In this document: positions 17,134-25,120 of the stretch, one piece after another | Layout of the letters: every line of letters begins with the position of its first letter | How positions within the stretch are numbered: position 1 is the stretch's first letter | Origin: Rhodocyclaceae bacterium | GTDB lineage: Bacteria > Pseudomonadota > Gammaproteobacteria > Burkholderiales > Usitatibacteraceae | Length of the DNA stretch: 34,969 bases | NCBI GenBank assembly: GCA_020247545.1 | Contig: JADCIX010000043.1 | Coordinates: forward strand, 1-34,969 | Direction of reading: 5' to 3' | The notes under the pieces: model-generated | Database searches by the model: none | What the model was told of the DNA's origin: nothing | What the model saw: only the letters and a program-made list of their open reading frames with translations | Position numbers and translations under genes: made by a program

Positions 17134-19695
17134 CTACAGTCCCGCCAGCATCTTTTTCGCTTCGTCCTGCTGCGCCGCCGAACCTTCTCGCGTGACTTCC
17201 AACAGAATCTCCTTCGCACCGGCGATGTCCCCAATCTCGACATAGGCCTTGGCTAATTCGAGCTTGGTCGCAACGCCACCTGCCTCCACATCTGTGGCAG
17301 GTGCAGCGGCGGGTCCCAAGGTTTCGAGGTCTAACGACAGGTCAGACAGGTCGAGGCTGGGTGCGGGCGGTGCTGCTTCGGCAGCCGGTTCTGCAACGGA
17401 AAGATCGATGCTCGGTGCTGCGCCCGGTTCCTCTAATGAAAGCGAAGACAAATCAAAGTCAAAACCGCTTGAGGATGGCACGGCAGCCGCAGCCGGGGCG
17501 GCGACAGACACATCCTCGGCAGGCGAATCAAGCGCCAAGTCAAAGTCCAGTCCGCCTGCCTCACTTGGGTTGTCAACCGCCGTAGTTGGAACGTCTGACG
17601 CCCCTGCACCCAAATCGAGTTCAAAATCCAACGCAGCATTTGCTTCAGCCGGTGCGGATCGATCGGTTGCCGCTAACGTAATGTCAAGCGTTGCCGCAGG
17701 CTCTTGTGTTGTCGCTGAATCGCCAAAACCCAAGTCAAAATCCAAGTCCGGTTTTTGCTCGGCGTCAGCGGTCGCCTCGTTCATCGACCCAACGGCGGCA
17801 GACGCGTTGGTCGATTCAAATTGTGCGGCACCGCTGTAAAGGCTGTTCGTCGGGTCTATCGACGCACCCATTGACGCTGCCTTAGCCCACATTGGATCGT
17901 TCTCACCAATCGCCTCTTTCAACTCTCTGGCAACGGCCTCAAACGCCGCCGACGCAGCTGCTGTCTTGCGAGCGTGATAAACTTCCAGCAACTTCATGGA
18001 AATTTCATGGCGGCCTTTGTCGCGCAGCTTTGCTTCTTTAAGTATCTCTTCGGCCTGCTCATCACGACCGTAGGCAATATAAACTTCCGCTTCCGCGACC
18101 GGATCGACTTCGTCAGTATCAATTGCGCCGGGACCTTCCTTGCTAAAGTCGGTCAAGAAGGAACTGATACCCGTATCAACGAGTCCGCCAGCCTTCGCAC
18201 CCATTTCTGAATTGGATGCAAACTCCGACGGCATCAGCGACGATGACTGCGCCATTGAACTATTCGAACCGGCAGCGGCTTTGCGGCGACGAAAAAATAT
18301 GAAGCCACCGACGGCCAGCAAGCCCGTTCCACCAATACCTGCGATGATCGGCAGGTTATCCAATACGGTATCCAGCAATTCTGGCTCAGGCGGCGGCGGA
18401 GGCACTTTTGCTGCAACCTTCGGCGGCGGCTTCGGTGCATCGGCCTTCGATGCTTCGGGCGGTTTTACCGTTGCCGCTGGCGCAACACCCGGGGCTGCCG
18501 GGGGGGGCTGGGTCGCGGGAGGTGTAGTCACGGAAGCTGCGGGCGCTTGAGCGACCTGTGCAGGTTTGATAACTGCCGCAGGTGCAGCCTTAAGTTCGAC
18601 TAATTTTTGCGCATCGGCCTTTTGTTTCTCGAGTTCAGCGATCCGCGATTTCGCCTCGGCTAGCGTCTTTTCCCTTGCGATGGCGTCTTCTTTAGCCGCA
18701 GTTTTTGCAGCCTCGGTGCCCGCTTTGGCACCGGCTGCGCCGACTTGGGCCGATGTTTCCGCTTTCGCTATCTTCAATTGATCAGACGACACCGGGGGCG
18801 GTGGTGCGACCGGTTTAGCGGCGGCGACCACGCCACTCGCAACGTTGGACGCACTAGGCTTGGCTGCTGCCGTCGCAACGGTCCCTGCAATCTGCTCTCG
18901 GTAGGATTTCCAATCTGCAACTTGAATCTTTATCTCTTTTTGCGCTTCCCCCTTGGAAATTTTGCTGATTTCAACCGCGGAGGGAACCCGGAGGATCTGC
19001 CCGGTTTTCAACACATTCATGTTGCCCTTGCCAAAGGCCTGCCTATTCTCTCGGAACAACGCAACTAGCATCTGATCGAGAGAAACACCATCGACCTTCA
19101 TTTCTGCGGCGATTTTGGAAAGGGTGTCACCACGCTTTACAGGGCCATAGGTGGCACTTTTTGAATCTGACTCGGCCTGAGCAGAAGGTAATCCTGCTCC
19201 GCTGGGAGCGGTAGATGCCGCCCCTGTTCGCGGTTCGGGGCGCTCCAGCGCCACCGCTGCGGTTGGCGCTTGAATCCGCGCCTCGTTGAATCCCGGCGGA
19301 TCCAGCAGGATGGGGTACTCGCGGACAAGACGACCAGATGGCCAGCTTAACTCTACCAACAAATCCAAAAACGGCTCGCTGATAGCACCACCGGATGTAA
19401 TCTTTAACACGGGCTTACCGTCGCTTTTGCGCTCAACGCTAAACAGTAGCTGGCGCAATAAAGGCGAATACTCGATGCGCGCGTCGGCATAGGCTTCCGC
19501 ACTTGCAACGCGCGCGGTAAGAACTTCCAATTCTCCTGGCTGGAGAGAGACAAGATCAATTTCGGCGGAAAGGGGCTGTCCCAGCAATGAATTTACGGAA
19601 AGCTTCCCTAACCCGGCAGCATACGCAGTGTTAGCGAGAGCGAGGATCATCCCCACTAGTGCCGCAGCGATTGTCTTTTTCGGTGGACGGCCCAT
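17134..19695 (-). CDS. fimV: FimV/HubP family polar-hub protein with LysM domain
   Basis: An 853-aa inner membrane protein of the FimV/HubP/TspA family, which organises cell-pole components and type IV pili in relatives. Order of parts: signal peptide 1-26, FimV N-terminal domain to about 135, LysM peptidoglycan-binding domain about 184-242, a coiled-coil-like Ala/Glu/Lys stretch about 305-370, a Pro/Ala linker, and one membrane helix about 448-468 followed by RRRK. The long acidic cytoplasmic part holds the conserved VDPVAEAEVYIAYGRDEQAEE block. The last 43 residues form the FimV C-terminal motif (KLELAKAYVEIGDIAGAKEI). Its ATG at 19695 follows GGAAGGG. Flanked by a promoter candidate upstream and a terminator downstream, so it can be a single-gene unit. 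Confidence 0.93.
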   Translation of the reverse strand: MGRPPKKTIAAALVGMILALANTAYAAGLGKLSVNSLLGQPLSAEIDLVSLQPGELEVLTARVASAEAYADARIEYSPLLRQLLFSVERKSDGKPVLKITSGGAISEPFLDLLVELSWPSGRLVREYPILLDPPGFNEARIQAPTAAVALERPEPRTGAASTAPSGAGLPSAQAESDSKSATYGPVKRGDTLSKIAAEMKVDGVSLDQMLVALFRENRQAFGKGNMNVLKTGQILRVPSAVEISKISKGEAQKEIKIQVADWKSYREQIAGTVATAAAKPSASNVASGVVAAAKPVAPPPPVSSDQLKIAKAETSAQVGAAGAKAGTEAAKTAAKEDAIAREKTLAEAKSRIAELEKQKADAQKLVELKAAPAAVIKPAQVAQAPAASVTTPPATQPPPAAPGVAPAATVKPPEASKADAPKPPPKVAAKVPPPPPEPELLDTVLDNLPIIAGIGGTGLLAVGGFIFFRRRKAAAGSNSSMAQSSSLMPSEFASNSEMGAKAGGLVDTGISSFLTDFSKEGPGAIDTDEVDPVAEAEVYIAYGRDEQAEEILKEAKLRDKGRHEISMKLLEVYHARKTAAASAAFEAVARELKEAIGENDPMWAKAASMGASIDPTNSLYSGAAQFESTNASAAVGSMNEATADAEQKPDLDFDLGFGDSATTQEPAATLDITLAATDRSAPAEANAALDFELDLGAGASDVPTTAVDNPSEAGGLDFDLALDSPAEDVSVAAPAAAAVPSSSGFDFDLSSLSLEEPGAAPSIDLSVAEPAAEAAPPAPSLDLSDLSLDLETLGPAAAPATDVEAGGVATKLELAKAYVEIGDIAGAKEILLEVTREGSAAQQDEAKKMLAGL

Positions 19696-19732
19696 GCAGT
19701 AAACCCCAACCCTTCCAGTTTTTCGACGAACT

Positions 19733-19761
19733 ACAATAACATCAACAAGTTATAGTTTCAA
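19733..19761 (-). promoter_or_regulatory. Sigma-70-like promoter candidate for fimV
   Basis: On the minus strand TTGAAA (19761-19756) and TATTGT (19738-19733) are separated by exactly 17 bases. Transcription would start near 19726, about 30 bases before the fimV ATG. It lies in the 182-base gap between asd and fimV; nothing else in that gap is supported. Confidence 0.5.
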
Positions 19762-19877
19762 CTTTATTCTGTTTCTCATGAGTCTGCTGTAGTAGGAGCA
19801 TGCTACAGATCCGTCGCCTACCGGGGCCTCGACCAAATCGCAATCGTCCAAACGCCTCTCAAGACTACGCTAACTCA

Positions 19878-21014
19878 TTATTTTGCAAGGACTATTCGGA
19901 GCATCCGGCGCAGCGGTTCCGCTGCGCCCCACAGCAGCTGGTCTCCTACTGTAAATGCAGACAGGTAGCTCGGGCCCATCGCAAGTTTTCGCAGGCGACC
20001 GACCGGGATATGCATTTGCCCACTAACGGCAGCCGGAGTAAGTTCGCGCATGGACGCTTCTCGCGTATTCGGTACAACTCGTACCCACGGATTCGCCTCG
20101 GCAATGATGCACTCTATCTCAGGGAGCGGCACATCATGCTTTAACTTGATGGTCAGCGCCTGCGAGTGACAACGCATCGCTCCGACACGAACACACAAGC
20201 TATCTATGGGCGTTGACTCAGTACCAAAGCCGGGGCCCCGGCCGAGAATCTTATTGGTCTCGGCCATGCCCTTCCACTCTTCGAGCGACATGCCGGGGTT
20301 ATCCATCGCCGCCATGTCTTTGTCGATCCATGGGATGAGGTTCCCGGCAAGAGGCACGCCAAAGTGCCGGGTCTCATCAGCCGAAAGCGAATGTTGTTTA
20401 GCCAAAACGCGGCGATCAATTTCAAGAATAGCCGACTGCGGATCATCCAGCAGTGCTTTGACTTCCGCGCTAATCGTACCGAACTGCGTCAACAACTCGC
20501 GCATGTGTGTCGCGCCACCGCCCGAGGCCGCTTGATAGGTCATGCAGGTCATCCATTCGATTAAATCGCGCTGGAAGAGGCCGGATAGACCGATCAACAT
20601 ACAAGACACCGTGCAGTTTCCACCGATGAAGTTCTTGATGCCGCGGTCGAGCGCGGACTTGATCACCGGCATGTTGACGGGATCGAGAATAATGACGGCG
20701 TCGTCATTCATACGCAGCGTCTTTGCCGCGTCGATCCAAAAGCCCGCCCAGCCCGCAGCTCGCAGCGGCTGATAGATCTCCGTGGTGTAGTCACCACCTT
20801 GGCAGGTGATAACAACGTCCATGTGCTTCAGCGAGGCAATGTCCTTTGCGCTTTTCAGCGGCGCGCCGCCGGCTTCAGCGGGTGCTGCACCACCGACACT
20901 TGATGTCGTAAAAAAAAATGGCTCGATGTGCGCAAAATCGCCTTCTTCGCGCATGCGCTGCATCAATACGGAACCCACCATTCCGCGCCAACCGACTAGT
21001 CCGACCTTTAGCAT
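19878..21014 (-). CDS. asd: Aspartate-semialdehyde dehydrogenase
   Basis: NADPH-dependent reduction of aspartyl phosphate to the semialdehyde, the branch point to lysine/diaminopimelate, threonine and methionine. The 378-aa protein starts [15 protein letters not shown] (dinucleotide-binding GxxGxxG), and has GGNCTVS with catalytic Cys134 and the substrate-binding [15 protein letters not shown]. These fit the Gram-negative Asd subfamily. The ATG at 21014 is chosen over 21032 because it follows TGAGGAAG at 5 bases and matches the family start. That ribosome binding site lies inside a perfect inverted repeat, listed separately. Located between leuB and fimV. Confidence 0.96.
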   Translation of the reverse strand: MLKVGLVGWRGMVGSVLMQRMREEGDFAHIEPFFFTTSSVGGAAPAEAGGAPLKSAKDIASLKHMDVVITCQGGDYTTEIYQPLRAAGWAGFWIDAAKTLRMNDDAVIILDPVNMPVIKSALDRGIKNFIGGNCTVSCMLIGLSGLFQRDLIEWMTCMTYQAASGGGATHMRELLTQFGTISAEVKALLDDPQSAILEIDRRVLAKQHSLSADETRHFGVPLAGNLIPWIDKDMAAMDNPGMSLEEWKGMAETNKILGRGPGFGTESTPIDSLCVRVGAMRCHSQALTIKLKHDVPLPEIECIIAEANPWVRVVPNTREASMRELTPAAVSGQMHIPVGRLRKLAMGPSYLSAFTVGDQLLWGAAEPLRRMLRIVLAK

Positions 21015-21019
21015 GTTGT

Positions 21020-21060
21020 ACTTCCTCATCAAAGTGAGTGAGGTGGCAAGCTGAGGAAGT
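21020..21060 (-). promoter_or_regulatory. Inverted repeat covering the asd ribosome binding site
   Basis: Two perfect 9-base arms, ACTTCCTCA (21020-21028 on the plus strand) and TGAGGAAGT (21052-21060), with 23 bases between. In the minus-strand transcript the 3' arm is the asd Shine-Dalgarno, ending 5 bases before the AUG, so a folded leader would hide it. The fold is predicted by eye only. Confidence 0.45.
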
Positions 21061-21094
21061 TAGCAACGCCTTGCTCGCTGCCATCTTCGCCTGT

Positions 21095-22156
21095 TCACAA
21101 GTTCTTTAATACCGCAGCACCCATCGCTGAAGTCGAGCACACTGACTCCCCGGCCTTGGCGATATCGGCTGTGCGCAGCCCCTGCGCCAAGGTTTTCTTG
21201 ACTGCGCCGTCGACGCGATCTGCCCATTCGACCAAATTGAACGTGTAGCGCAGCATCATGCCCAAGGACAGAATTTGCGCCAACGGATTGGCAATACCTC
21301 GCCCGGCAATGTCCGGTGCGGAACCGTGGATCGGCTCGTAGAGCCCTTTGCCGTTCGTGTCTAGCGAGGCCGACGGCAGCATGCCAATTGAGCCAGTGAG
21401 CATCGATGCTTCATCAGACAAAATGTCGCCGAACATATTTCCCGCGACCATTACGTCAAATTGTTTCGGATTACGAATCAACTGCATGGCAGCGTTATCC
21501 ACCAACATATGACTCAATTCAACATCCGGATACTCCGGTGCAACTTCAATGGCAATGTCGCGCCAAAGTTGCATGGCCTCAAGCACGTTCATTTTGTCGA
21601 TAGAGCATAACCTCTTGTTGCGCTGCCGCGCGGTACGAAAGCCCACGTGCATGATGCGTCGAATCTGCGCTTCGGTGTAATGCATTGTGTTGACGCCGAT
21701 CCGTGCGCCTTTCTCGCCACTGACGCCACGCGGTTCACCAAAATAAATGTCCCCGGTTAGCTCCCGAATAATCATCAGATCGAGACCGGCCACCACCTCC
21801 GCCCGAAGGGTCGAGGCATCAGCCAATTCGGGAAAGACGGTCGCAGGTCGCAGGTTGGCAAAAAAATCGCATTCCTTGCGCAGCCCAAGAATTGCTTTTT
21901 CCGGACGGTGCTCTCGTGGCAGTGCGTCGTGTCTAGGACTGCCAACCGAACCAAACAATACCGCATCCGCCTGTTCTGCGAGTTTCAGTGTCGCGGCTGG
22001 CAACGGGTGGCCGTAAGCATCATAGGCCGCCCCCCCAACCAGCGCCGACTCCATCTCGATTTTCAGACCATCGCGGCGCAATGCATCCAGCACCTTAAGC
22101 GCCTCGGCCATGATTTCGGGACCGATCCCGTCGCCCGGAAGAATTGCAATTTTCAT
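21095..22156 (-). CDS. leuB: 3-isopropylmalate dehydrogenase
   Basis: NAD-dependent oxidative decarboxylation of 3-isopropylmalate in leucine synthesis. The 353-aa protein begins [14 protein letters not shown], has [14 protein letters not shown] (residues for substrate choice), the Lys-Asn pair in IDKMNVLE, and [12 protein letters not shown] with [12 protein letters not shown] near the C-terminal third. The ATG at 22156 matches the family; an ORF to 22225 would run back over the leuD stop. GAGTG lies upstream of the start. The 41-base gap to leuD carries two GGTACC sites 9 bases apart. Confidence 0.96.
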   Translation of the reverse strand: MKIAILPGDGIGPEIMAEALKVLDALRRDGLKIEMESALVGGAAYDAYGHPLPAATLKLAEQADAVLFGSVGSPRHDALPREHRPEKAILGLRKECDFFANLRPATVFPELADASTLRAEVVAGLDLMIIRELTGDIYFGEPRGVSGEKGARIGVNTMHYTEAQIRRIMHVGFRTARQRNKRLCSIDKMNVLEAMQLWRDIAIEVAPEYPDVELSHMLVDNAAMQLIRNPKQFDVMVAGNMFGDILSDEASMLTGSIGMLPSASLDTNGKGLYEPIHGSAPDIAGRGIANPLAQILSLGMMLRYTFNLVEWADRVDGAVKKTLAQGLRTADIAKAGESVCSTSAMGAAVLKNL

Positions 22157-22197
22157 ATTCACACTCAATTTGGTACCAGCTGAGCGGGTACCTAGGT

Positions 22198-22848
22198 TCA
22201 GCCTCTTTGTTCGGGAAAAATCCACGGCTCTCTGATTGCGCGGAATTGCTCATAGGCGCGAATTTTATCGACATGGCGGAGCGTAAGCCCTATCTCATCC
22301 CAGCCATTGAGAAGACTCTGTTTGCGCGAATCATCGACCTCAAACCGATACACCTCACCGCCCGGAGCCTCAACCACTTGTCGCTCAAGATCAATGGTCA
22401 GCTTTAGCCCGCTGGTCGCCATGATGACATTAAAGAGATGATCAACCTGCAACTCACTCAGCACGATCGGCAGCAAGCCGTTCTTAAAACAGTTGTTGTA
22501 GAAAATATCCGCAAACGAAGGCGCGATGATGGCGCGAAAACCAAACTGTTGCAGCGCCCATGGAGCGTGTTCACGTGACGATCCACAGCCAAAATTCTTG
22601 CGCGTCAGTAATATCGTTGCGCCTTTGTAGCGCGGCTGGTTCAGCGCAAAGTTTGGGTTTAAGGCGCGCTTGCTGTTGTCGACACCCGGCTCACCGTGGT
22701 CCATGTAGCGCCATTCGTCAAACGCGTTCTCGCCAAAACCTGTCCGTTTGATGGATTTCAGAAACTGCTTTGGAATAATGGCATCGGTATCAACGTTCGC
22801 ACGGTCAAGCGGCGCCATCAATCCGGTATGTACTCGAAACGGTTCCAC
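22198..22848 (-). CDS. leuD: 3-isopropylmalate dehydratase small subunit
   Basis: Small swivelling-domain partner of LeuC in isopropylmalate isomerase. The 216-aa protein has the family features [19 protein letters not shown] near the start and [13 protein letters not shown] in the middle. The start is GTG at 22848, preceded by AAAAGG and overlapping the stop of the small lipoprotein gene as TAGTG. This overlap ties leuD translation to the lipoprotein gene rather than directly to leuC. Confidence 0.95.
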   Translation of the reverse strand: MEPFRVHTGLMAPLDRANVDTDAIIPKQFLKSIKRTGFGENAFDEWRYMDHGEPGVDNSKRALNPNFALNQPRYKGATILLTRKNFGCGSSREHAPWALQQFGFRAIIAPSFADIFYNNCFKNGLLPIVLSELQVDHLFNVIMATSGLKLTIDLERQVVEAPGGEVYRFEVDDSRKQSLLNGWDEIGLTLRHVDKIRAYEQFRAIREPWIFPEQRG

Positions 22849-22970
22849 TACCTTTTCGCCGCCTTCTCGATGGTTTCGTCGCCTTTTTTGATGTCCTTGC
22901 CAACACCCTCAATGGTATTGCAACCTGCGAGGAACATAACTGCCAGGACCAGCGGGACGTATTTCTTCAT
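22848..22970 (-). CDS. Entericidin A/B-like small lipoprotein
   Basis: A 40-aa ORF, easily missed by length filters. It starts [17 protein letters not shown], a lipoprotein signal peptide with lipobox LAGC and lipidated Cys17, followed by a Lys/Glu-rich amphipathic tail ([20 protein letters not shown]) as in the EcnA/EcnB family. A strong GAGGAG ribosome binding site precedes the ATG at 22970. It starts 11 bases after the leuC stop and its TAG shares a base with the leuD GTG. In E. coli entericidins are membrane lipoproteins linked to stationary-phase lysis; here the role is unknown. The placement between leuC and leuD is known in other betaproteobacteria. Confidence 0.88.
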   Translation of the reverse strand: MKKYVPLVLAVMFLAGCNTIEGVGKDIKKGDETIEKAAKR

Positions 22971-22981
22971 ATCCAAACTCC

Positions 22982-24433
22982 TCAAAGAATTTCGCGTACG
23001 TCCGCAAAACGACCAGCAATCGCTGCGGCCGCCGCCATCTCTGGACTGACCAAGTGCGTGCGGCCTCCGGCACCTTGTCGGCCCTCAAAGTTGCGGTTGG
23101 ATGTCGACGCGCAGCGCTCGCCCGGGCCCAAGCGGTCGTCGTTCATGCCGAGGCACATCGAACAACCAGGGTCGCGCCATTCGAATCCCGCGGCCAAAAA
23201 TACTTTGTCCAGCCCTTCTGCCTCGGCCTGACGCTTCACCAACCCGGAACCGGGTACCACCATCGCGAGTGTGACATTGCTTGCAATGTGGCGGCCGCGC
23301 ACCACCCCTGCCGCTGCACGCAAGTCTTCAATTCGCGAATTAGTGCAACTGCCAATGAACACCTTATCAATTTTGATTTGTGCAATCGGCGTGCCGGGAT
23401 CAATCCCCATGTACTGCAAAGCACGTTCCATCGCCTCCCGCTTTACCGGATCGGCTTCTTTCGCCGGGTCGGGCACGTTTGCGGCGATGCTCGCAACCAT
23501 CTCAGGCGATGTTCCCCAGGTGACTTGCGGGGTGATGTTGGCACCATCCAATTCAACGACACGATCAAACATCGCACCGTTGTCAGAATGCAGCGTGCGC
23601 CAGTAGGCGCTTGCTTGATCGAATTGCACTGCCTGCGGAGCATAAGGACGACCGCGTAAGTAATCGATAGTTTTATCATCCACCGCCACCATTCCAGCGC
23701 GCGCACCAGCTTCGATGGCCATGTTGCAGACCGTCATACGACCTTCCATCGACAGAGCACGAATCGCACTGCCCGCAAACTCAATCGCATAACCCGTGCC
23801 GCCGGCGGTACCGATTTTGCCGATTATCGCCAGCACGACATCTTTGGCGGTGACGCCGCGGCCGACCTTGCCCTCGACTCGGATCAACAACGACTTGGAC
23901 TTTTTGGCAACCAGACATTGTGTTGCCATTACGTGCTCAACTTCGGAGGTGCCGATGCCAAAAGCCAGCGCGGCAAATGCGCCGTGGGTCGATGTATGTG
24001 AATCGCCGCAAACCACGGTCATGCCGGGCAAAGTGGCTCCCTGCTCCGGACCGATCACATGCACAATCCCTTGGCGGCTGTCGTTCATGCCGAAGTAGTC
24101 GCGAACGCCAAACTTTTCGACGTTCTTATCCAAGGTCTCCACCTGCAAACGCGAGACTGCGTCGGTGATACCTTCATGACGCCCCAATGTTGGCACGTTG
24201 TGATCAGCGGTAGCGAGAATAGACTTCAAGCGCCACGGTTTGCGACCGTTGATTTCGAGCCCCTCGAAAGCCTGCGGGCTGGTGACTTCATGTACCAAGT
24301 GGCGATCAATGTAGATCAGCGCGGTGCCGTCTGACTCGATGTGGACGACGTGTGCGTTCCACAACTTGTCGTAGAGGGTTCTGGGCTGCGTTTGTAAAGG
24401 CGACTGTGGCGACGTTCGCGCAAAATTTGTCAT
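22982..24433 (-). CDS. leuC: 3-isopropylmalate dehydratase large subunit
   Basis: Aconitase-family [4Fe-4S] enzyme; with LeuD it isomerises 2-isopropylmalate to 3-isopropylmalate. The 483-aa protein has [12 protein letters not shown] at the start, [21 protein letters not shown], and cluster ligands Cys363 (GSCTNSR), Cys424 and Cys427 (GCSMCLG). The N-terminus is about 15 residues longer than usual, yet no later in-frame start exists before TLYDKLW. No Shine-Dalgarno precedes the ATG; instead a perfect TATAAT ends 6 bases upstream, so the mRNA may be leaderless. Confidence 0.96.
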   Translation of the reverse strand: MTNFARTSPQSPLQTQPRTLYDKLWNAHVVHIESDGTALIYIDRHLVHEVTSPQAFEGLEINGRKPWRLKSILATADHNVPTLGRHEGITDAVSRLQVETLDKNVEKFGVRDYFGMNDSRQGIVHVIGPEQGATLPGMTVVCGDSHTSTHGAFAALAFGIGTSEVEHVMATQCLVAKKSKSLLIRVEGKVGRGVTAKDVVLAIIGKIGTAGGTGYAIEFAGSAIRALSMEGRMTVCNMAIEAGARAGMVAVDDKTIDYLRGRPYAPQAVQFDQASAYWRTLHSDNGAMFDRVVELDGANITPQVTWGTSPEMVASIAANVPDPAKEADPVKREAMERALQYMGIDPGTPIAQIKIDKVFIGSCTNSRIEDLRAAAGVVRGRHIASNVTLAMVVPGSGLVKRQAEAEGLDKVFLAAGFEWRDPGCSMCLGMNDDRLGPGERCASTSNRNFEGRQGAGGRTHLVSPEMAAAAAIAGRFADVREIL

Positions 24434-24439
24434 GGAAAG

Positions 24440-24445
24440 ATTATA
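24440..24445 (-). promoter_or_regulatory. Consensus -10 box immediately upstream of leuC
   Basis: TATAAT on the minus strand, 6 bases before the leuC ATG at 24433. A start site 6-7 bases downstream would fall on the AUG itself. No good -35 hexamer is seen 16-18 bases upstream. The surrounding TGCGTATAATCTTT (24449-24436) is kept exactly in the partial leuC copy at 25080-25067. Confidence 0.55.
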
Positions 24446-24483
24446 CGCAACGGCAGTGCCACGACGCGATTCGGCAATCTGCG

Positions 24484-24932
24484 CTACCGCTGGTGCAGCA
24501 GCTCTTGGGAGACCAGCCGACCGATCAGCACCGCCGGCTACAAGGTGCCAAACACCGCCGCCAGCAGCGTCATTGACTTCGCGATGGGATGTACGGGGGT
24601 GATGTCGCCGAAGCCACGCGTGGTGAGTGAAACGAAGCTAAAGTAGGTGAGATGCTGGACGATATACGAGTACGCCGCAGGTTTCCCCAAGATACAAAAA
24701 GGCTCCCGGAGCATGCAGGGCGATGGCCCGAAACACCTGGCCGAACAGTAAACCGACCAGCAAATAGACCGCAATTGCGCCTTGAATTCGATGTACATTG
24801 ATTCTGCCGGGCGCGAGCACCCGACGCCCGATCGGTGTCGACGGCAAGAACAAATTCAACGCCGCAAACAGCGCGTCGTATAGGCGCAGGTCCCACTCCG
24901 GCATCAAAATGGCCGCGAGCCGCATTGCGATA
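24484..24932 (-). pseudogene. Broken potassium/ion channel gene (Ion_trans_2 type)
   Basis: Three reading-frame pieces together make a recognisable pore-channel protein. The first frame (about 24932 to 24690) gives [16 protein letters not shown], then [21 protein letters not shown], a membrane helix. A one-base shift near GGGGAAA (about 24685) moves to a second frame with [14 protein letters not shown] and the selectivity-filter-like [10 protein letters not shown], then the second pore helix, [12 protein letters not shown]. An in-frame TAG at 24540-24538 interrupts it, after which [17 protein letters not shown] continues to a stop at 24486-24484. The natural N-terminus is missing: the upstream side joins the leuC fragment. 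One frameshift, one nonsense codon and a lost start mark it as dead. Confidence 0.8.
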
Positions 24933-25064
24933 GCTGGTGACCCCATGGACTAGGTGACGGTCAATATAGATACACGCGGTGCCGTCAGTTTCTTTATTAA
25001 CGACGTGGTCATTCCACAGCTTATCGCAAAGCGTCTGGAGCGAAGAGTTTGGGGTGGCAATCAT
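24933..25064 (-). pseudogene. Truncated second copy of the leuC 5' end (leuC')
   Basis: From ATG 25064 the frame reads [10 protein letters not shown] then [12 protein letters not shown] and [19 protein letters not shown], after which likeness to LeuC stops at once at 24933 and the frame becomes unrelated. Over the 34 residues from TL to VTS it matches this window's LeuC at 27 positions, counted by eye. It keeps its own ATG and the TATAAT six bases upstream. It lacks more than 90 percent of LeuC, including every cluster Cys, so it cannot be an enzyme. It is either an old partial duplication or the stump of a second leuC brought in from elsewhere. Confidence 0.85.
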
Positions 25065-25070
25065 ACAAAG

Positions 25071-25076
25071 ATTATA
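25071..25076 (-). promoter_or_regulatory. Second copy of the leuC -10 box, upstream of leuC'
   Basis: TATAAT on the minus strand, 6 bases before the leuC' ATG at 25064, the same spacing as at leuC. No convincing -35 box is seen. If active it would transcribe the pseudogene patch towards leuC. Confidence 0.4.
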
Positions 25077-25120
25077 CGCAGCCCCTCCGATTTGGTGCGC
25101 CGCAGCAGCGATCACGAACG

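Larger units (their letters stand above)
24933..25080. repeat. Diverged direct repeat of the leuC start region (24278-24449)
   Basis: This stretch matches 24278-24449 in the same orientation, with a gap because leuC has about seven extra N-terminal codons. The likeness covers the coding start, the ATG and the 14 bases around TATAAT, and ends within a few bases beyond that. The two copies flank the broken channel gene. Confidence 0.8.

Noticed and set aside
17249-17839. Long plus-strand ORF opposite fimV
   Set aside because: Ser/Ala-rich mirror of the repetitive Asp/Leu/Ala codons of fimV, with no recognisable protein and no ribosome binding site.
22172-22192. Two GGTACC palindromes between leuD and leuB
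   Set aside because: Could form a six-base stem, but each site is a palindrome by itself and there is no T-run or link to a start site.
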